Notes: a model not told the origin generated them from the sequence alone. Positions 8,493 to 22,076 are shown, counted from the first letter of the stretch. The stretch is DNA of 64,000 nt from Qipengyuania aestuarii (GCF_019711535.1 NZ_JAIGNP010000001.1:1-64000), one strand, 5' to 3'. Translations and numbers: made by a program.

Positions 8493-8543
8493 GGTCGCGC
8501 CCTGTTTGCATCCTTTCCCTAAGGATAGCGATCGGGCGCGACC
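8493..8543 (-). terminator. Nested hairpin just downstream of ilvC
   Basis: A perfect 10-bp outer stem GGTCGCGCCC (8493-8502) / GGGCGCGACC (8534-8543) encloses a second small stem TCCTT (8511-8515) / AAGGA (8521-8525). It starts 6 bp after the ilvC stop. No T-run follows, so it is either a weak intrinsic terminator or a 3'-end stabiliser. The rest of the 258-bp gap to the YceI gene (8292-8549) shows no gene. Confidence 0.5.
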
Positions 8544-8549
8544 CAGGGG

Positions 8550-10122
<1,573 letters not shown>

Positions 10123-10126
<4 letters not shown>

Positions 10127-10422
10127 TCGCCGCGGTCCTGCCACACGGGCGCAAACATGCGGCCGGAGCCGTCATATTCGGCGATGAACTGGCGGCCGCG
10201 CCGTACGGCCTCGAAATTCTCCGTCTGGCGGCCTAGGTCCAGGCCCTCGTCGATCAGCAGCCAGCTATCGTCGGACTGCTCCTGCGCCACGTCGACGCCC
10301 AGAAAGCGCTGGCCGGTCTCTTCGATCCAGTCGAGCAGCTGTTCGGCATTTTCGCGGGTGTACCAGTTACGTCGCTGCGCCTTGGCGGCCAGCGCCGCCG
10401 GAAGTTCTTTCGAGATAACCAT
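10123..10422 (-). CDS. Conserved-looking small protein of unknown function inside the ilv operon
   Basis: A 99-aa acidic, soluble-looking protein with no signal peptide or membrane helix. It is Trp-rich (four Trp), with predicted helices around TRENAEQLLDWIEETGQRFLG and ending GRMFAPVWQDRGE. ATG at 10422 lies in a TAATG overlap with the ilvB stop, and its own stop overlaps the ilvN start by ATGA. It is therefore locked between the two acetolactate synthase subunits with no spare base. I do not recognise the family. The position suggests a function tied to acetolactate synthase assembly or regulation, but that is inference from linkage only. Confidence 0.8.
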
Positions 10423-12182
10423 TATACAAGTGCCTTCGCTTCGTCGTCCATCGTGCCGCCGACCTTGTCGCCGTAGAGCAGCATGTCGGTGTGCGCCGCG
10501 CCGCTGGGGATCATCGGGAAGCAATTGGCTTCCTTGGCCACCATGCAATCGACAATCACCGGACCGTCATGCGCCAGCATGGCCTCGATACCTGCGTCGA
10601 GCTCGCTTTCATCCTCGATGCGGATGCCTTTCCAGCCATAGGCTTCGGCAAGTTTCACGAAATCGGGCAGGCTGTCCGAATAGCTGTTCGAATAGCGGCT
10701 TTCATAGGTCAGCTCCTGCCACTGGCGGACCATGCCCATATATTCGTTGTTGAGGATAAAGATCTTCACCGGCAGCCGGAACTGGCTCGCCGTGCCGAGC
10801 TCCTGAATATTCATTTGGATGCTGGCCTCTCCGGCGATGTCGATCACCAGCGCATCAGGGTTGCCGAGCTGGGCGCCGATGGCTGCGGGCAGTCCGTAGC
10901 CCATCGTGCCGAGGCCGCCGCTGGTGAGCCATTTGTTCGGTCTCATGAAGCCGAAATACTGAGCTGCCCACATCTGGTGCTGGCCGACCTCGGTGGTGAT
11001 GATCGGATCGCGATCCTTCGTCAGGGCAAAGAGCCGCTCAATGCTCTTCTGCGGCATAATGAGGTCCGATTTTTCCGGATAGGCGAGACAGTCGCGTGCC
11101 TTCCAGCCCAGAACACGCGCCTTCCATTCGGACAGATCCCGGCCTTTGCGGTTGCCCCAGCCTTCCAGCAACTGTTCGAGCACGTGCCCACAGTCACCCA
11201 CGATGCCGAGATCCACCGGCACGATCTTGTTGATCTGCGCCCGGTCGATATCGATGTGGATTTTCTTGGCCTCGGGAGCGAAGGCATCGAGCCGTCCAGT
11301 GACGCGATCATCGAAGCGCGAGCCGACCGCGATGATGAGATCGGCGCGATTCATCGCCATATTGGCTTCGTAAGTGCCATGCATGCCAAGCATGCCAAGC
11401 CAGTCCGGATGGTCGGCCGGGAAGGCCCCCAAACCCATCAGCGTGCTGGTAACCGGCGCGCCTGTCTTGTGCTGCAATTGCCGCAGCAGTTCGGAGGCGC
11501 GCGGCCCTGCGTTGATAGCGCCGCCACCGGTATAGAAGATCGGGCGTTCAGCCGCCGCCAGCATATCGACCGCCTCGGCGATTTCGTCCGCTGCGCCAAC
11601 CATCCGCGGCTGATACCGATGCGAGGGAAGGGGCGCGGAATCCTGCTCTCCCCATTCGGCGAGCGCGATCTGCACGTCCTTCGGAATGTCGACCACCACT
11701 GGCCCAGGCCGCCCAGTCGTCGCGATCCGAAAGGCTTCCTCAATCGTGGAGCGGAGTTTGGCCGGATCCTTAACGAGATAATTATGCTTGGAGCAGTGGC
11801 GGGTTAGCCCGACCGTATCGGCTTCCTGGAAAGCGTCGGTCCCGATCAGACCTGTCGGAACCTGCCCGGTGATCACGACCATGGGAATGGAATCCATATA
11901 GGCATCGGCAATGCCGGTCACCGCATTGGTGGCGCCCGGACCGCTGGTCACCAGAACCACGCCGGGCTTTCCGGTCGAGCGGGCATAGCCTTCGGCCGCA
12001 TGAGCCGCGCCGGCTTCGTGCCGGACGAGGATGTGCCGAATGCCGCCGTCTGCTTCGCCTTCTGCGAAGAGTTCGTCGTAGATCGGCAGTACCGCGCCGC
12101 CAGGATAGCCGAACACGAATTCGACACCTTGCCGCTTGAGGCACTCGATCAATATGGCAGCTCCGCTGCGCTCGTCAGACAC
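10422..12182 (-). CDS. ilvB: Acetolactate synthase large (catalytic) subunit
   Basis: A thiamine-diphosphate- and FAD-dependent enzyme joining pyruvate to pyruvate or 2-oxobutyrate, the first common step of branched-chain amino acid synthesis. 586 aa. The N-terminal domain has [17 protein letters not shown] with the catalytic Glu further on at [17 protein letters not shown]. The C-terminal thiamine-binding segment is [18 protein letters not shown]...[12 protein letters not shown], the form common in alphaproteobacteria. The start is GTG at 12182 with an excellent GGAGGAAAAC site. It heads the ilv operon. A strong hairpin lies 27 bp upstream, and I see no leader peptide rich in Ile, Leu or Val. 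Confidence 0.97.
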   Translation of the reverse strand: MSDERSGAAILIECLKRQGVEFVFGYPGGAVLPIYDELFAEGEADGGIRHILVRHEAGAAHAAEGYARSTGKPGVVLVTSGPGATNAVTGIADAYMDSIPMVVITGQVPTGLIGTDAFQEADTVGLTRHCSKHNYLVKDPAKLRSTIEEAFRIATTGRPGPVVVDIPKDVQIALAEWGEQDSAPLPSHRYQPRMVGAADEIAEAVDMLAAAERPIFYTGGGAINAGPRASELLRQLQHKTGAPVTSTLMGLGAFPADHPDWLGMLGMHGTYEANMAMNRADLIIAVGSRFDDRVTGRLDAFAPEAKKIHIDIDRAQINKIVPVDLGIVGDCGHVLEQLLEGWGNRKGRDLSEWKARVLGWKARDCLAYPEKSDLIMPQKSIERLFALTKDRDPIITTEVGQHQMWAAQYFGFMRPNKWLTSGGLGTMGYGLPAAIGAQLGNPDALVIDIAGEASIQMNIQELGTASQFRLPVKIFILNNEYMGMVRQWQELTYESRYSNSYSDSLPDFVKLAEAYGWKGIRIEDESELDAGIEAMLAHDGPVIVDCMVAKEANCFPMIPSGAAHTDMLLYGDKVGGTMDDEAKALV

Positions 12183-12208
12183 GTTTTCCTCCGCTCAAAT
12201 CGCAAGTC

Positions 12209-12239
12209 GGCCCGGCGCTTGGGGTCGTAGCGCCGGGCC
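12209..12239 (-). terminator. Hairpin between miaA and ilvB
   Basis: A perfect 11-bp stem GGCCCGGCGCT (12209-12219) / AGCGCCGGGCC (12229-12239) with a 9-nt loop, between the miaA stop (12277) and the ilvB start (12182). It lacks a T-run on either side. It could end miaA transcription, or act as a structured leader of the ilv operon. Confidence 0.55.
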
Positions 12240-12276
12240 AACAGGACCTCTCGTATGGGAAACGAAAGTACTGCTG

Positions 12277-13230
12277 TCAACTCAGCTGACGCAACAATGA
12301 TACAAAAATATCGTATTCTTCGATAGATTTGTTATCAGCGCGCGTCCACGATCCCGGTGGCTGATGCCTGAACCACGTATATTGCCGCTTGGCGTACTGT
12401 CGTGTGGCGCGCTGGCCAGAGACGATGGCTTGATCCCGCGATAGATCGCCTTGCACCAGCCCCGCTATTTCCGGGACACCGATGGCCCGCATGACTGGCA
12501 GCGAAGGGTCGAGCCTCCGTGCCAGCAGCGCTTCGACCTCTCCGATCGCACCGCCTTCCAGCATTAAAATGAAACGGCGATCGCAGCGCTCGTACAGCCA
12601 CTCGCGTTCCGGCAGGAGGAGCAGGGGATAGAGAGAGACTTCGTCGCCGATCCCGCCGGTCTTGCGATCTTGCCAAGCCCTGAGTGTCCGGCCGCTGGAT
12701 CGCACGACCTCCAGAGCGCGCATGGTTCGCGCGACGTCTGCCGGAGCGAGCCGGGCCGCCGCCTCTGGGTCCTCGATTTCAAGTGCCGCGCGGGCCTCGG
12801 CTTGATCCAACGCGCGGACATCGGCACGGATCCGAGGATCGATTTCGGGGACCGGGGCAATCCCTTCGAGCAGTGTACGCATGTAAAGACCGGTCCCGCC
12901 GCACAGGATCGGTACTGCGCCTTCGGACTGAAGCCGGGCGATTTCACGCTTGGCCGCTGCGGCCCAATTCGCCGCGGAGCAGGGCGTGGCCCCGTCCCAT
13001 GCTCCGAAAAGACGATGTTCGATCCCGCCCATTTCTTCAACGCTCGGACGGGCCGAAAGCACATGCAGGTCGGAATAGACCTGGGCACTGTCAGCATTGA
13101 TCACGACCGCCCGCTTTCCCTGCGCTTCGATCCGCTTTCCCAAGCTTACAGCCAGATCGCTCTTGCCGCTGGCGGTCGGCCCTGCAATGAGCGCAAGTGG
13201 AGGCAAAACAGGGGAATTCTCTATGCTCAT
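12277..13230 (-). CDS. miaA: tRNA dimethylallyltransferase
   Basis: Adds a dimethylallyl group from DMAPP to A37 of tRNAs reading UNN codons. About 317 aa. The P-loop GPTASGKSDLAV is near residue 14-25, followed by INADSAQVYSDLHVLSARPS (the usual DSxQvYr region), GGTGLYMRTLLEGI, and the C-terminal tRNA-binding YAKRQYTWFRH. ATG at 13230 (MSIENSPVLPP) is chosen because the family motif starts about 13 residues in. This start overlaps the start of the divergent serB by 8 bp. It is encoded just ahead of the ilv operon on the same strand. Confidence 0.95.
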   Translation of the reverse strand: MSIENSPVLPPLALIAGPTASGKSDLAVSLGKRIEAQGKRAVVINADSAQVYSDLHVLSARPSVEEMGGIEHRLFGAWDGATPCSAANWAAAAKREIARLQSEGAVPILCGGTGLYMRTLLEGIAPVPEIDPRIRADVRALDQAEARAALEIEDPEAAARLAPADVARTMRALEVVRSSGRTLRAWQDRKTGGIGDEVSLYPLLLLPEREWLYERCDRRFILMLEGGAIGEVEALLARRLDPSLPVMRAIGVPEIAGLVQGDLSRDQAIVSGQRATRQYAKRQYTWFRHQPPGSWTRADNKSIEEYDIFVSLLRQLS

Positions 13231-14107
13231 CGCCCGGCTGATAGCAGAGGCGACCAGTCTGGAAACCCGGCTCGATGCAGCGAGCGAAACGCTGGCGTCT
13301 GCAGGCATGCCGGTGGCCGAAGCGTCGATGCTCGATTTCTGCGGCGATGTACTGCAGATCGCGCTTCCCCATGGTGATACGAAGCGGGTTGCGGCCACGC
13401 TGCAAGAGCATTTCGGCGAATGCGACATGCTGGTGGTCGATCACGCAATCGAGATTCCGCGCCTGTTCGTTTCCGACATGGATTCGACCATGATCGGGCA
13501 AGAATGCATCGACGAATTGGCCGATTTCGCCGGTATCAAGGACAAGGTGGCCGACATTACCGAGCGGGCGATGCGGGGAGAGCTCGAATTCGAGACCGCG
13601 CTACGCGAGCGTGTAGGACTGCTCGAGGGGCTGGGCGAAAGGGCGATCGACAATTGCCTGGCAGAACGGATCACTCCCGTGGCCGGCGCTCGCGCGCTGG
13701 TCCAAACCCTTGCTTCGAAGGGCTGCCGCAGTGTTCTCGTGACCGGGGGATTCCATCATTTCGCCGACAGGATCGGCCAGCAGCTCGGTTTCGAACGGGT
13801 CGTCGGCAATCGCCTTGCGGTTCACGCGGGCGTGTTGACCGGCAAGCTGGCGGGCCCGATCAGCGATGCCTCGACCAAGCTGGCGACGCTTGAGGAAGAG
13901 CGCGGAACCTTGGGTGAGGGGGCGCGTGTTCTTGCCACGGGAGACGGTGCGAACGACATCCCGATGATCGAAGCGGCCGATTACGGCATTGCCTATCGGG
14001 CCAAGCCGAAGGCACGCGAAGCGGCGAACGGCAGGATTTCAAGCGAGAACCTGACAGTAATCCTCAAGCTCTTTGGCATTCCAGAGAGCGAGTGGGTACA
14101 GGGCTAA
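13223..14107 (+). CDS. serB: Phosphoserine phosphatase SerB
   Basis: A HAD-family phosphatase that makes L-serine from phosphoserine. 294 aa: an N-terminal extension (residues 1-80, ACT-like region) and a catalytic HAD domain from FVSDMDSTMIGQECIDE, which holds the nucleophile Asp. VTGGFHHFADRIGQQLGF supplies motif II (Thr), and ATGDGANDIPMIEAADYGIAYRAKPKARE motif III/IV with Lys. ATG at 13223 has AGGGGA 7 nt upstream. The start codon region overlaps miaA's start on the other strand. It ends in a convergent terminator shared with purL. Confidence 0.95.
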   Translation: MLIARLIAEATSLETRLDAASETLASAGMPVAEASMLDFCGDVLQIALPHGDTKRVAATLQEHFGECDMLVVDHAIEIPRLFVSDMDSTMIGQECIDELADFAGIKDKVADITERAMRGELEFETALRERVGLLEGLGERAIDNCLAERITPVAGARALVQTLASKGCRSVLVTGGFHHFADRIGQQLGFERVVGNRLAVHAGVLTGKLAGPISDASTKLATLEEERGTLGEGARVLATGDGANDIPMIEAADYGIAYRAKPKAREAANGRISSENLTVILKLFGIPESEWVQG

Positions 14108-14130
14108 CCCAAATTCGAACCGAGCCGAAC

Positions 14131-14173
14131 GATTGCTGTTCCTCGATGCTCCAGGCAGCAGGGAACAGCAATC
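14131..14173. terminator. Convergent hairpin between serB and purL
   Basis: A perfect 12-bp stem GATTGCTGTTCC (14131-14142) / GGAACAGCAATC (14162-14173) with a 19-nt loop, exactly between the serB stop and the purL stop. Its position suits a bidirectional terminator. It has no clear T-run. Confidence 0.6.
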
Positions 14174-14176
14174 CGA

Positions 14177-16411
<2,235 letters not shown>

Positions 16412-16460
16412 GGATCGCGCCTTTAAAGGGGCAGGCGCGAAGGCGCAATAACCATGCGGG

Positions 16461-17141
16461 TCAGAGTGGCGGGCTGGCGACGCCGAGGCCGATTTCGCTT
16501 TTATGCCAGCGCGTCGTATCAGTCCAATAGGCGATCGCGGTGAGTATCGCGAAAACCGCCATGGCTGTCAGCGGCAGCGCAATCGAATATTCGGTGGGTT
16601 GCGGTGCGAGCCAATTGAGCAGCTGAAACCCCAGCATGCTTCCTATCAGGATGAGCGGCGGTACCGGCGGACCCTTTGTTGCCCGAACGTACCAGACGAA
16701 GGCGGCCAGTGTTATGCCCAGTTCCAGCGGAACCTCGATCCAGGGGTAATTCCAGAGGCCGAAGCCGAATTTTTCCTGTCCGCCAAACAAGGTCAAATCG
16801 GGGCGATGCACGAGCAGGTCGAGAAACCAGTGGCTCAGGACGACTATCGCGGCCCAGGTGCCCGCCACCAGATTGCGCGACCATCTGCCGACCAGTAGAC
16901 CAAGGGCAAGCGCGAAAGCGGCGGTGCCGAGCAGGCTGTGCGTATATGGCATGGTGTGCAGGTCCAGCGGGCTCATCACGGTGATCCCAGGCACGATCTC
17001 GCCATCTTCCAGCCCGATCATAAACAGGGCCATGAACGCCCAGTCGGTCAGTTGGGCGGCGACGAACAGAGTGCCGAGTTTCGGCGCTTCACCGGTGATG
17101 GCGCGTGCGGCGAAAGCCGGGGCAAAATGACCGATGAACAT
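16461..17141 (-). CDS. Multi-pass membrane protein, YdjM-like metal-dependent hydrolase candidate
   Basis: A 226-aa protein with about six hydrophobic segments. Conserved-looking polar residues sit at or between them: [10 protein letters not shown] at the N-terminus, [11 protein letters not shown] near residues 62-72, and [14 protein letters not shown] near 103-116. The His/Asp pattern resembles the YdjM (LexA-regulated inner membrane hydrolase-like) superfamily, but I cannot confirm it. Its AGGAG site overlaps the stop of the DUF2177 gene 12 bp upstream, so the two are one operon. Function unknown. Confidence 0.75.
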   Translation of the reverse strand: MFIGHFAPAFAARAITGEAPKLGTLFVAAQLTDWAFMALFMIGLEDGEIVPGITVMSPLDLHTMPYTHSLLGTAAFALALGLLVGRWSRNLVAGTWAAIVVLSHWFLDLLVHRPDLTLFGGQEKFGFGLWNYPWIEVPLELGITLAAFVWYVRATKGPPVPPLILIGSMLGFQLLNWLAPQPTEYSIALPLTAMAVFAILTAIAYWTDTTRWHKSEIGLGVASPPL

Positions 17142-17153
17142 TATCGGCCGCTC

Positions 17154-17549
17154 CTATGCCAGTTTCGATGCGGCGAGGGTCGCGGCGGTCGCCGCAAATG
17201 CTGTGGCCGCGGCGCCCCAGCAGATGTCCACGACCGTGACCGTGGTGGACCAGTGCCGCATAGTCGCCTGATTTGTCAGGTCGTAAGTCGCATAGCAAAT
17301 TGCACCCAGCAGAGCGCCGTTGAGTGCCGCCGAACCCAAGCCACTCGCCAGCCCGGGGCGAACTGCGAACCATACGATAGCCACGATATAGGCAAGGTAG
17401 AAGACAAGCGCCGGCACGATGCGGAAATTCTCTGCGAGAATGTCGCGCAACCGCGCCCGGTAGAAGTTCGGGCCTGCCCATTTCAGCCAGACGGCGTCCA
17501 GCGTGCCGAACGCCACGGCGGCCGCTATGATAGCGACAATCCACGTCAT
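17154..17549 (-). CDS. DUF2177 family membrane protein
   Basis: A 131-aa inner-membrane protein with four hydrophobic helices. It matches the DUF2177 pattern: an N-terminal D-x-x-W-L (TLDAVWLKWAGPNFYRARL), FYLAYIVAIVWFAVRPG in the middle, NGALLGAICYATYDLTNQAT, then DICWG. The start at 17549 is set by GGGAAG 6 nt upstream; a longer in-frame reading runs back over xseB and is spurious. It is divergent from xseB and followed closely by the YdjM-like gene. No biochemical function is known for the family. Confidence 0.85.
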   Translation of the reverse strand: MTWIVAIIAAAVAFGTLDAVWLKWAGPNFYRARLRDILAENFRIVPALVFYLAYIVAIVWFAVRPGLASGLGSAALNGALLGAICYATYDLTNQATMRHWSTTVTVVDICWGAAATAFAATAATLAASKLA

Positions 17550-17612
17550 ATCCGCTTCCCGTGTTTTGACCTTCTTGACCGCGCGCCTGCGTCCCGTCAA
17601 TGCTCGCCCATG

Positions 17613-17867
17613 ATGACAGAAGGCCAAGACAAACCGATTGCGGATATGAGCTTCGAAGAGGCACTCCGCGCGCTCGAAATCACCGTGCGTGGCCTCGAAA
17701 GCGGCGATGTCCCGCTTGATGAAAGCATCGCGCTTTACGAACGCGGCGAAGAGTTGCGCAAGGCATGCCAGAAGCGGCTCGATGCGGCGCAGGCGAAGAT
17801 CGACAAGATCGTGCAGGGTAGTGATGGCAAACCTGCTGGCACCGTGCCCTTCGATGCGGATAGCTGA
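17613..17867 (+). CDS. xseB: Exodeoxyribonuclease VII small subunit
   Basis: An 84-aa small subunit of the bidirectional single-strand exonuclease ExoVII. The family core is complete: SFEEALRALEITVRGLESGDVPLDESIALYERGEELRKACQKRLDAAQAKI. There are two adjacent start codons (ATG at 17610 and 17613). It is followed after 3 bp by ispA, a common bacterial pairing. xseA is not in this window. Confidence 0.95.
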   Translation: MTEGQDKPIADMSFEEALRALEITVRGLESGDVPLDESIALYERGEELRKACQKRLDAAQAKIDKIVQGSDGKPAGTVPFDADS

Positions 17868-17870
17868 GGC

Positions 17871-18779
17871 GTGAGTGCGGTGACCACGATGCCGGGTCTG
17901 CTCGCGGAAGCTTTCGAAGAGGTTCAGCGCGACGTTGATGCTGCCTTCGATGCCTTTCTTCCAGTGCCGCAGGACACCCGTGCCCAACTGGTAGAGGCGA
18001 TGCGGTATGCGGCGATCGGTGGCGGGAAGCGTGTTCGTCCACTGCTGGTATGCGCCACCGCCAGGCTCTTCGGAGTAGATCGCGATGCGGCCGTCGCAGC
18101 AGGCTGCGCGGTCGAAGCCATTCATGCCTACTCGCTCATCCATGACGATCTGCCCTGCATGGATGACGACGATCTGCGCCACGGCAAGCCAACGCTGCAC
18201 AATGTCTATGACGAGGCAACCGCTGTCCTAGCGGGCGATTGTCTCCATGCGCTGGCATTCGATATTCTCACCATGCCGGGGACAAGCAGCGACCCTTTCG
18301 TGCGCAGCGAACTGGTGACCACACTTGCCAAGGCAAGCGGCCATGAAGGTATGGCGGGCGGTCAGATGATGGATATCGTATCTGACGAGCAGTCTTACGA
18401 TCTGCGGCAAGTCACCCGCCTGCAGCAACTGAAAACCGGCGCCCTGCTCGCCGCAAGCGTGGAGATGGGAGCGATCCTGGGCAGGGTCCCGCCAGAAGGT
18501 CGTACCCATCTACGTGCTTATGCCCGCGATATAGGCCTCGCATTCCAGATCGCGGATGACCTGCTCGATGTGGAAGGCGACGAGGCGAAAGCAGGTAAAG
18601 CGCTGCGGAAGGATGAAGAGCAAGGGAAGCAGACTTTCGTGACGCTGATGGGGCGTGACAAGGCCCGTGCGCAGGCGGAGATGCTGGTCGATCAGGCGGG
18701 CGACCATCTGGCTGGCTATGGTGATGAGGCGCGGGTCCTCATCGATCTGGCACATTTCGTGGTGAAGAGAGATCACTGA
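17871..18779 (+). CDS. ispA: Farnesyl diphosphate synthase (polyprenyl synthetase family)
   Basis: Condenses DMAPP/GPP with IPP to make farnesyl diphosphate for quinones, hopanoids, carotenoids and undecaprenyl phosphate. 302 aa. The first Asp-rich motif is HDDLPCMDDDDLRHG (about residues 91-105). The second is QIADDLLDVEGDEAKAGKALRKDEEQGKQTFV. GGGKRVRPLL is the IPP-binding stretch. GTG start at 17871, 3 bp after xseB; its TGA overlaps the coaD ATG (TGATG). The xseB-ispA order supports FPP synthase. A geranylgeranyl product is possible but less likely. Confidence 0.93.
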   Translation: MSAVTTMPGLLAEAFEEVQRDVDAAFDAFLPVPQDTRAQLVEAMRYAAIGGGKRVRPLLVCATARLFGVDRDAAVAAGCAVEAIHAYSLIHDDLPCMDDDDLRHGKPTLHNVYDEATAVLAGDCLHALAFDILTMPGTSSDPFVRSELVTTLAKASGHEGMAGGQMMDIVSDEQSYDLRQVTRLQQLKTGALLAASVEMGAILGRVPPEGRTHLRAYARDIGLAFQIADDLLDVEGDEAKAGKALRKDEEQGKQTFVTLMGRDKARAQAEMLVDQAGDHLAGYGDEARVLIDLAHFVVKRDH

Positions 18780-19291
18780 TGACTGAACGGATCGGCATTT
18801 ACCCGGGAACATTCGACCCGATCACACTTGGTCATGCCGATATCATCAGGCGTGGCAGCAAGCTTGTCGACAGGCTCATAATCGGTGTGACAACCAATCC
18901 CTCCAAGGATCCCATGTTCTCCACCGACGAACGTTTCGCCATGGTCGAGCGAGAGATAGCGGCCATGGGTCTTGGCAATGTCGAGGTGGTCGGTTTTAAC
19001 GCGCTGCTGGTGAAATTCGCCCAGAAATTGGGGGCATCCGTCCTAATCCGGGGGCTGCGCGCCGTCGCCGATTTTGAATATGAATATCAGATGGCGGGGA
19101 TGAACCAGCAGATCGACGACGACATCGAAACTGTTTTCCTCATGGCGGATGTGTCGCTTCAGCCAATCGCATCCCGGCTGGTAAAGGAGATCGCTTTATT
19201 CGGCGGTGATATCACCCCGTTCGTCAGCCAAGACGTGTGCGAAGATGTCATCGCGAGGGTGCAGGAAATGGGACAGCTGGGGGACTACTGA
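18779..19291 (+). CDS. coaD: Phosphopantetheine adenylyltransferase
   Basis: Transfers AMP to 4'-phosphopantetheine, the penultimate step of CoA synthesis. 170 aa. GIYPGTFDPITLGHADIIRRG contains the T-x-G-H nucleotidyltransferase signature. SVLIRGLRAVADFEYEYQMAGMN and the final GDITPFVSQDVCEDVI are also family typical. It is translationally coupled to ispA by TGATG. Confidence 0.96.
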   Translation: MTERIGIYPGTFDPITLGHADIIRRGSKLVDRLIIGVTTNPSKDPMFSTDERFAMVEREIAAMGLGNVEVVGFNALLVKFAQKLGASVLIRGLRAVADFEYEYQMAGMNQQIDDDIETVFLMADVSLQPIASRLVKEIALFGGDITPFVSQDVCEDVIARVQEMGQLGDY

Positions 19292-19371
19292 TAATGTGCG
19301 CCAAACCATTCATTGAATGGACAGCGCCCGCCCGCTAGGGCGTCCTCCACATAGGACAATTCGACGGAAAT

Positions 19372-20052
19372 ATGATGCTCAAGTCTTCGTTCGCTCTCGC
19401 TGCTGCCGCGCTTGCGGCAATGGCCCCGATCGCTGCCACCGCTCAGGAGGCCGAAACCGCTGCGCCAGCTCGTAAGGTCTACGATCCGATCAATTACAAT
19501 CTGAACGAAGATCTGGAAAACATCTTGTTTCTGGATCTCTCGAATGGCGAACGTGTGGGCGTGCGGCTCATGCCAAGCTGGGCGCCCAATCACGTCGAGC
19601 GGATCAAGACCCTGGCGCGTCAGGGGTTCTATGACGGTGTCATTTTTCACCGTGTGATCGATGGTTTCATGGCCCAGACCGGCGATCCGACGGGAACAGG
19701 GCAGGGGGGAAGCGAGCTTCCCGACCTTGAAGAAGAATTCAACCCGATGCCGCATGTGCGCGGTACCGTTTCCATGGCCCGCGCCGCGAGCGAGGACAGT
19801 GCGAACAGCCAGTTCTTCCTCGTATTCTATCCGCGCTTCAGCCTCGACAAGAAATATACCAATTTCGGCCGCGTGATTTCCAATATGGACGCTGTCGATG
19901 CCATCAATCGCGGAGAACCGCCTGCAAACCCGACGCGTATCCTGCAGGCTTCGCTGGCATCGGAAAACAAGATTAAGCCGGCCGCAGCCCCTGCCATCAT
20001 GTCCGATGCGCCAGTAACAGCTGATGATTTGAACGCGCCGATCGAAAACTGA
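19372..20052 (+). CDS. Periplasmic peptidyl-prolyl cis-trans isomerase, cyclophilin type
   Basis: 226 aa. A signal peptide ([22 protein letters not shown]) takes the protein to the periplasm. The cyclophilin barrel starts near residue 40. [28 protein letters not shown] contains the catalytic Arg and Gln; [19 protein letters not shown] is the substrate pocket. A 35-residue acidic/Ala linker precedes the domain, and the C-terminal tail is Ala/Pro rich. It helps fold secreted or outer-membrane proteins. It stands alone between coaD (80 bp) and queA (37 bp). Confidence 0.93.
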   Translation: MMLKSSFALAAAALAAMAPIAATAQEAETAAPARKVYDPINYNLNEDLENILFLDLSNGERVGVRLMPSWAPNHVERIKTLARQGFYDGVIFHRVIDGFMAQTGDPTGTGQGGSELPDLEEEFNPMPHVRGTVSMARAASEDSANSQFFLVFYPRFSLDKKYTNFGRVISNMDAVDAINRGEPPANPTRILQASLASENKIKPAAAPAIMSDAPVTADDLNAPIEN

Positions 20053-20089
20053 GTTTCCTAGTGCGCAGCCAGCGTTTAGAGGCGCTGCC

Positions 20090-21118
20090 ATGCGTGTCGA
20101 CCTCTTCGATTTCGATCTTCCGAATGAACGGATAGCTCTTCGTCCAGCGCGGCCGCGCGATGCGGCGCGAATGCTGGTAGTCCGGGGGGATGATCCTTTC
20201 GTGGATGCCCATGTGCGCGACCTTCCCGGCCTGCTCGAGCCCGGGGATGTCCTCGTGTTCAACGATACGCGGGTAATTCCCGCGCAGCTCCAAGGGCGTC
20301 GGGGCGATGCAAAGATCGGAGCGACGCTGCACAAGCGCGTGGATCTGAGGCGCTGGCAGGCTTTCATCCGCAACGCCAAGCGCCTGCGCGTGGGCGAGGT
20401 CGCCGAATTCGGCGGCGGAGTGACGGCAATCGCGGAAGAGAGGCTGGCTGATGGCAGCTTCATCCTGTTTTTCGAAGGCGAGGAGCCGGTCGAAGTTCTG
20501 CTGGAACGGGCGGGGACCATGCCCTTGCCGCCATATATCGCAGGCAAGCGCCCCACCGATGCGCAGGACCGCGAAGACTATCAGACGATGTTCGCGAAAG
20601 AGGATGGCGCCGTAGCGGCGCCTACAGCTGCGCTGCATTTCACCGATCGGCTGATGGGGGCATTGGCAGATCGCGGCATCGCAACTGAAACGCTGACACT
20701 GCACGTCGGCGCGGGCACTTTCCTTCCCGTGAAGGCAGAGGATACCGAAGATCACCAGATGCATTCGGAATGGGGCCGGATCGAGCAATATACCGCCGAC
20801 CGCCTCAACGAGGCTCGCGCACGCGGAAATCGCGTGATCGCAGTGGGGACGACCAGCCTGCGTCTGCTCGAAAGCGCGACGGGCGAAGACCGCGTCATCC
20901 GTCCTTTCGCGGGCGACACGGACATCTTCATTACCCCAGGTTACACATTTCGCGCCATCGACGGCCTCATGACCAATTTCCATCTTCCCAAATCGACGCT
21001 TTTCATGCTGGTCGGCGCACTGATGGGACGTGAGCGCATGCAGGAAACCTACGCACACGCCATTGCGGAAGAATATCGCTTCTATTCCTATGGTGACTCC
21101 TCGCTCCTGCTGCCGTAA
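20090..21118 (+). CDS. queA: S-adenosylmethionine:tRNA ribosyltransferase-isomerase
   Basis: Builds epoxyqueuosine on preQ1-modified tRNA from SAM. 342 aa. The N-terminus [30 protein letters not shown] is diagnostic. [42 protein letters not shown] and [22 protein letters not shown] are also typical. Its pathway partner tgt lies 3.5 kb downstream on the same strand. Confidence 0.96.
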   Translation: MRVDLFDFDLPNERIALRPARPRDAARMLVVRGDDPFVDAHVRDLPGLLEPGDVLVFNDTRVIPAQLQGRRGDAKIGATLHKRVDLRRWQAFIRNAKRLRVGEVAEFGGGVTAIAEERLADGSFILFFEGEEPVEVLLERAGTMPLPPYIAGKRPTDAQDREDYQTMFAKEDGAVAAPTAALHFTDRLMGALADRGIATETLTLHVGAGTFLPVKAEDTEDHQMHSEWGRIEQYTADRLNEARARGNRVIAVGTTSLRLLESATGEDRVIRPFAGDTDIFITPGYTFRAIDGLMTNFHLPKSTLFMLVGALMGRERMQETYAHAIAEEYRFYSYGDSSLLLP

Positions 21119-21128
21119 CTGAGCGCGA

Positions 21129-22076
21129 ATGCACGAACCCATCCTCGAGCTCGACGGTCTTTCCAAAACCTATCCCGGCGGGCTGAAAGCGCTGGACGAT
21201 GTGAGCCTCACAATCCGCAAGGGCGAGATTTTCGCGCTTCTTGGCCCGAACGGGGCTGGCAAGACAACGCTGATCGGCGCGGTTTGCGGCCTGGTTCGGC
21301 CGACCGGTGGCACTATTCGGGCTTTCGGCAACGATCTGGCGACGGACTGGCGCAAGGCGAGGGCGAGGATCGGTCTCGTGCCGCAGGAACTGTCGACCGA
21401 CATGTTCGAGCCGGTCATACACGCTGTGGCTTATTCGCGCGGGCTTTTCGGTCTCGCACCCGACCCGGCACGAATCGAGGAAATCCTACGAAGCCTCAGC
21501 CTGTGGGACAAGCGCGATACGCGCATCATGGCTCTATCGGGCGGGATGAAGCGTCGCGTTCTCATCGCCAAGGCGCTGGCGCACGAGCCCGACCTGCTTT
21601 TCCTCGACGAACCGACCGCCGGCGTCGATGTCGAACTGCGCAAGGGCATGTGGGCCATCATCGACCAGATGCGCGACAAGGGGGTCACCGTCATTCTGAC
21701 CACACACTATATCGAAGAGGCGGAGCAAATGGCCGACCGTGTGGGCATCATCCGGAAGGGCCAGCTGATCATGGTCGATGAGAAGGATGCGATGATGGCG
21801 CGGCTTGGCCGGACCGAGGCGCATATCACACTGGAAGAGCCGCTGAAGGAACTGCCGCGTTCACTGGCGCAATATCCACTCGAACTGGAGCAGGATGGAA
21901 TGGCACTCTGCTATCGCGGCGGCGACGGGACCGGGCGCGGGAAGGGCGAGGTGGCGGATATCACGAAGGCGCTCATAGCGAGCGGTATCGACTACAACGG
22001 GATCGACGTGCGCGAGAGCAGCCTGGAGGACATTTTCGTCTCTCTGCTGGGCGAGAAAGAGGAGCAGGCGGCATGA
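21129..22076 (+). CDS. ABC-2 type exporter, ATP-binding subunit (YadG-like)
   Basis: A 315-aa ATPase subunit. Walker A GPNGAGKTT (residues 39-47), signature LSGGMKRRV, Walker B LLFLDEPTAGVD and H-loop LTTHYIEEAEQM are all present. A C-terminal extension of about 80 residues follows. It overlaps the permease gene by ATGA (22073-22076), so the two form a half-transporter pair of the YadG/YadH kind. The substrate is unknown; related pairs export lipids, polysaccharides or drugs. It follows queA by 10 bp. Confidence 0.92.
   Translation: MHEPILELDGLSKTYPGGLKALDDVSLTIRKGEIFALLGPNGAGKTTLIGAVCGLVRPTGGTIRAFGNDLATDWRKARARIGLVPQELSTDMFEPVIHAVAYSRGLFGLAPDPARIEEILRSLSLWDKRDTRIMALSGGMKRRVLIAKALAHEPDLLFLDEPTAGVDVELRKGMWAIIDQMRDKGVTVILTTHYIEEAEQMADRVGIIRKGQLIMVDEKDAMMARLGRTEAHITLEEPLKELPRSLAQYPLELEQDGMALCYRGGDGTGRGKGEVADITKALIASGIDYNGIDVRESSLEDIFVSLLGEKEEQAA

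Noticed and set aside
10491..11807. 438-codon plus-strand open frame antisense to ilvB
   Set aside because: Shadow of ilvB; no ribosome-binding site or family motif.
12183..12276. Possible ilv attenuator leader peptide ahead of ilvB
   Set aside because: A strong hairpin is present, but no short frame rich in Ile, Leu or Val with a ribosome-binding site could be found on the minus strand.
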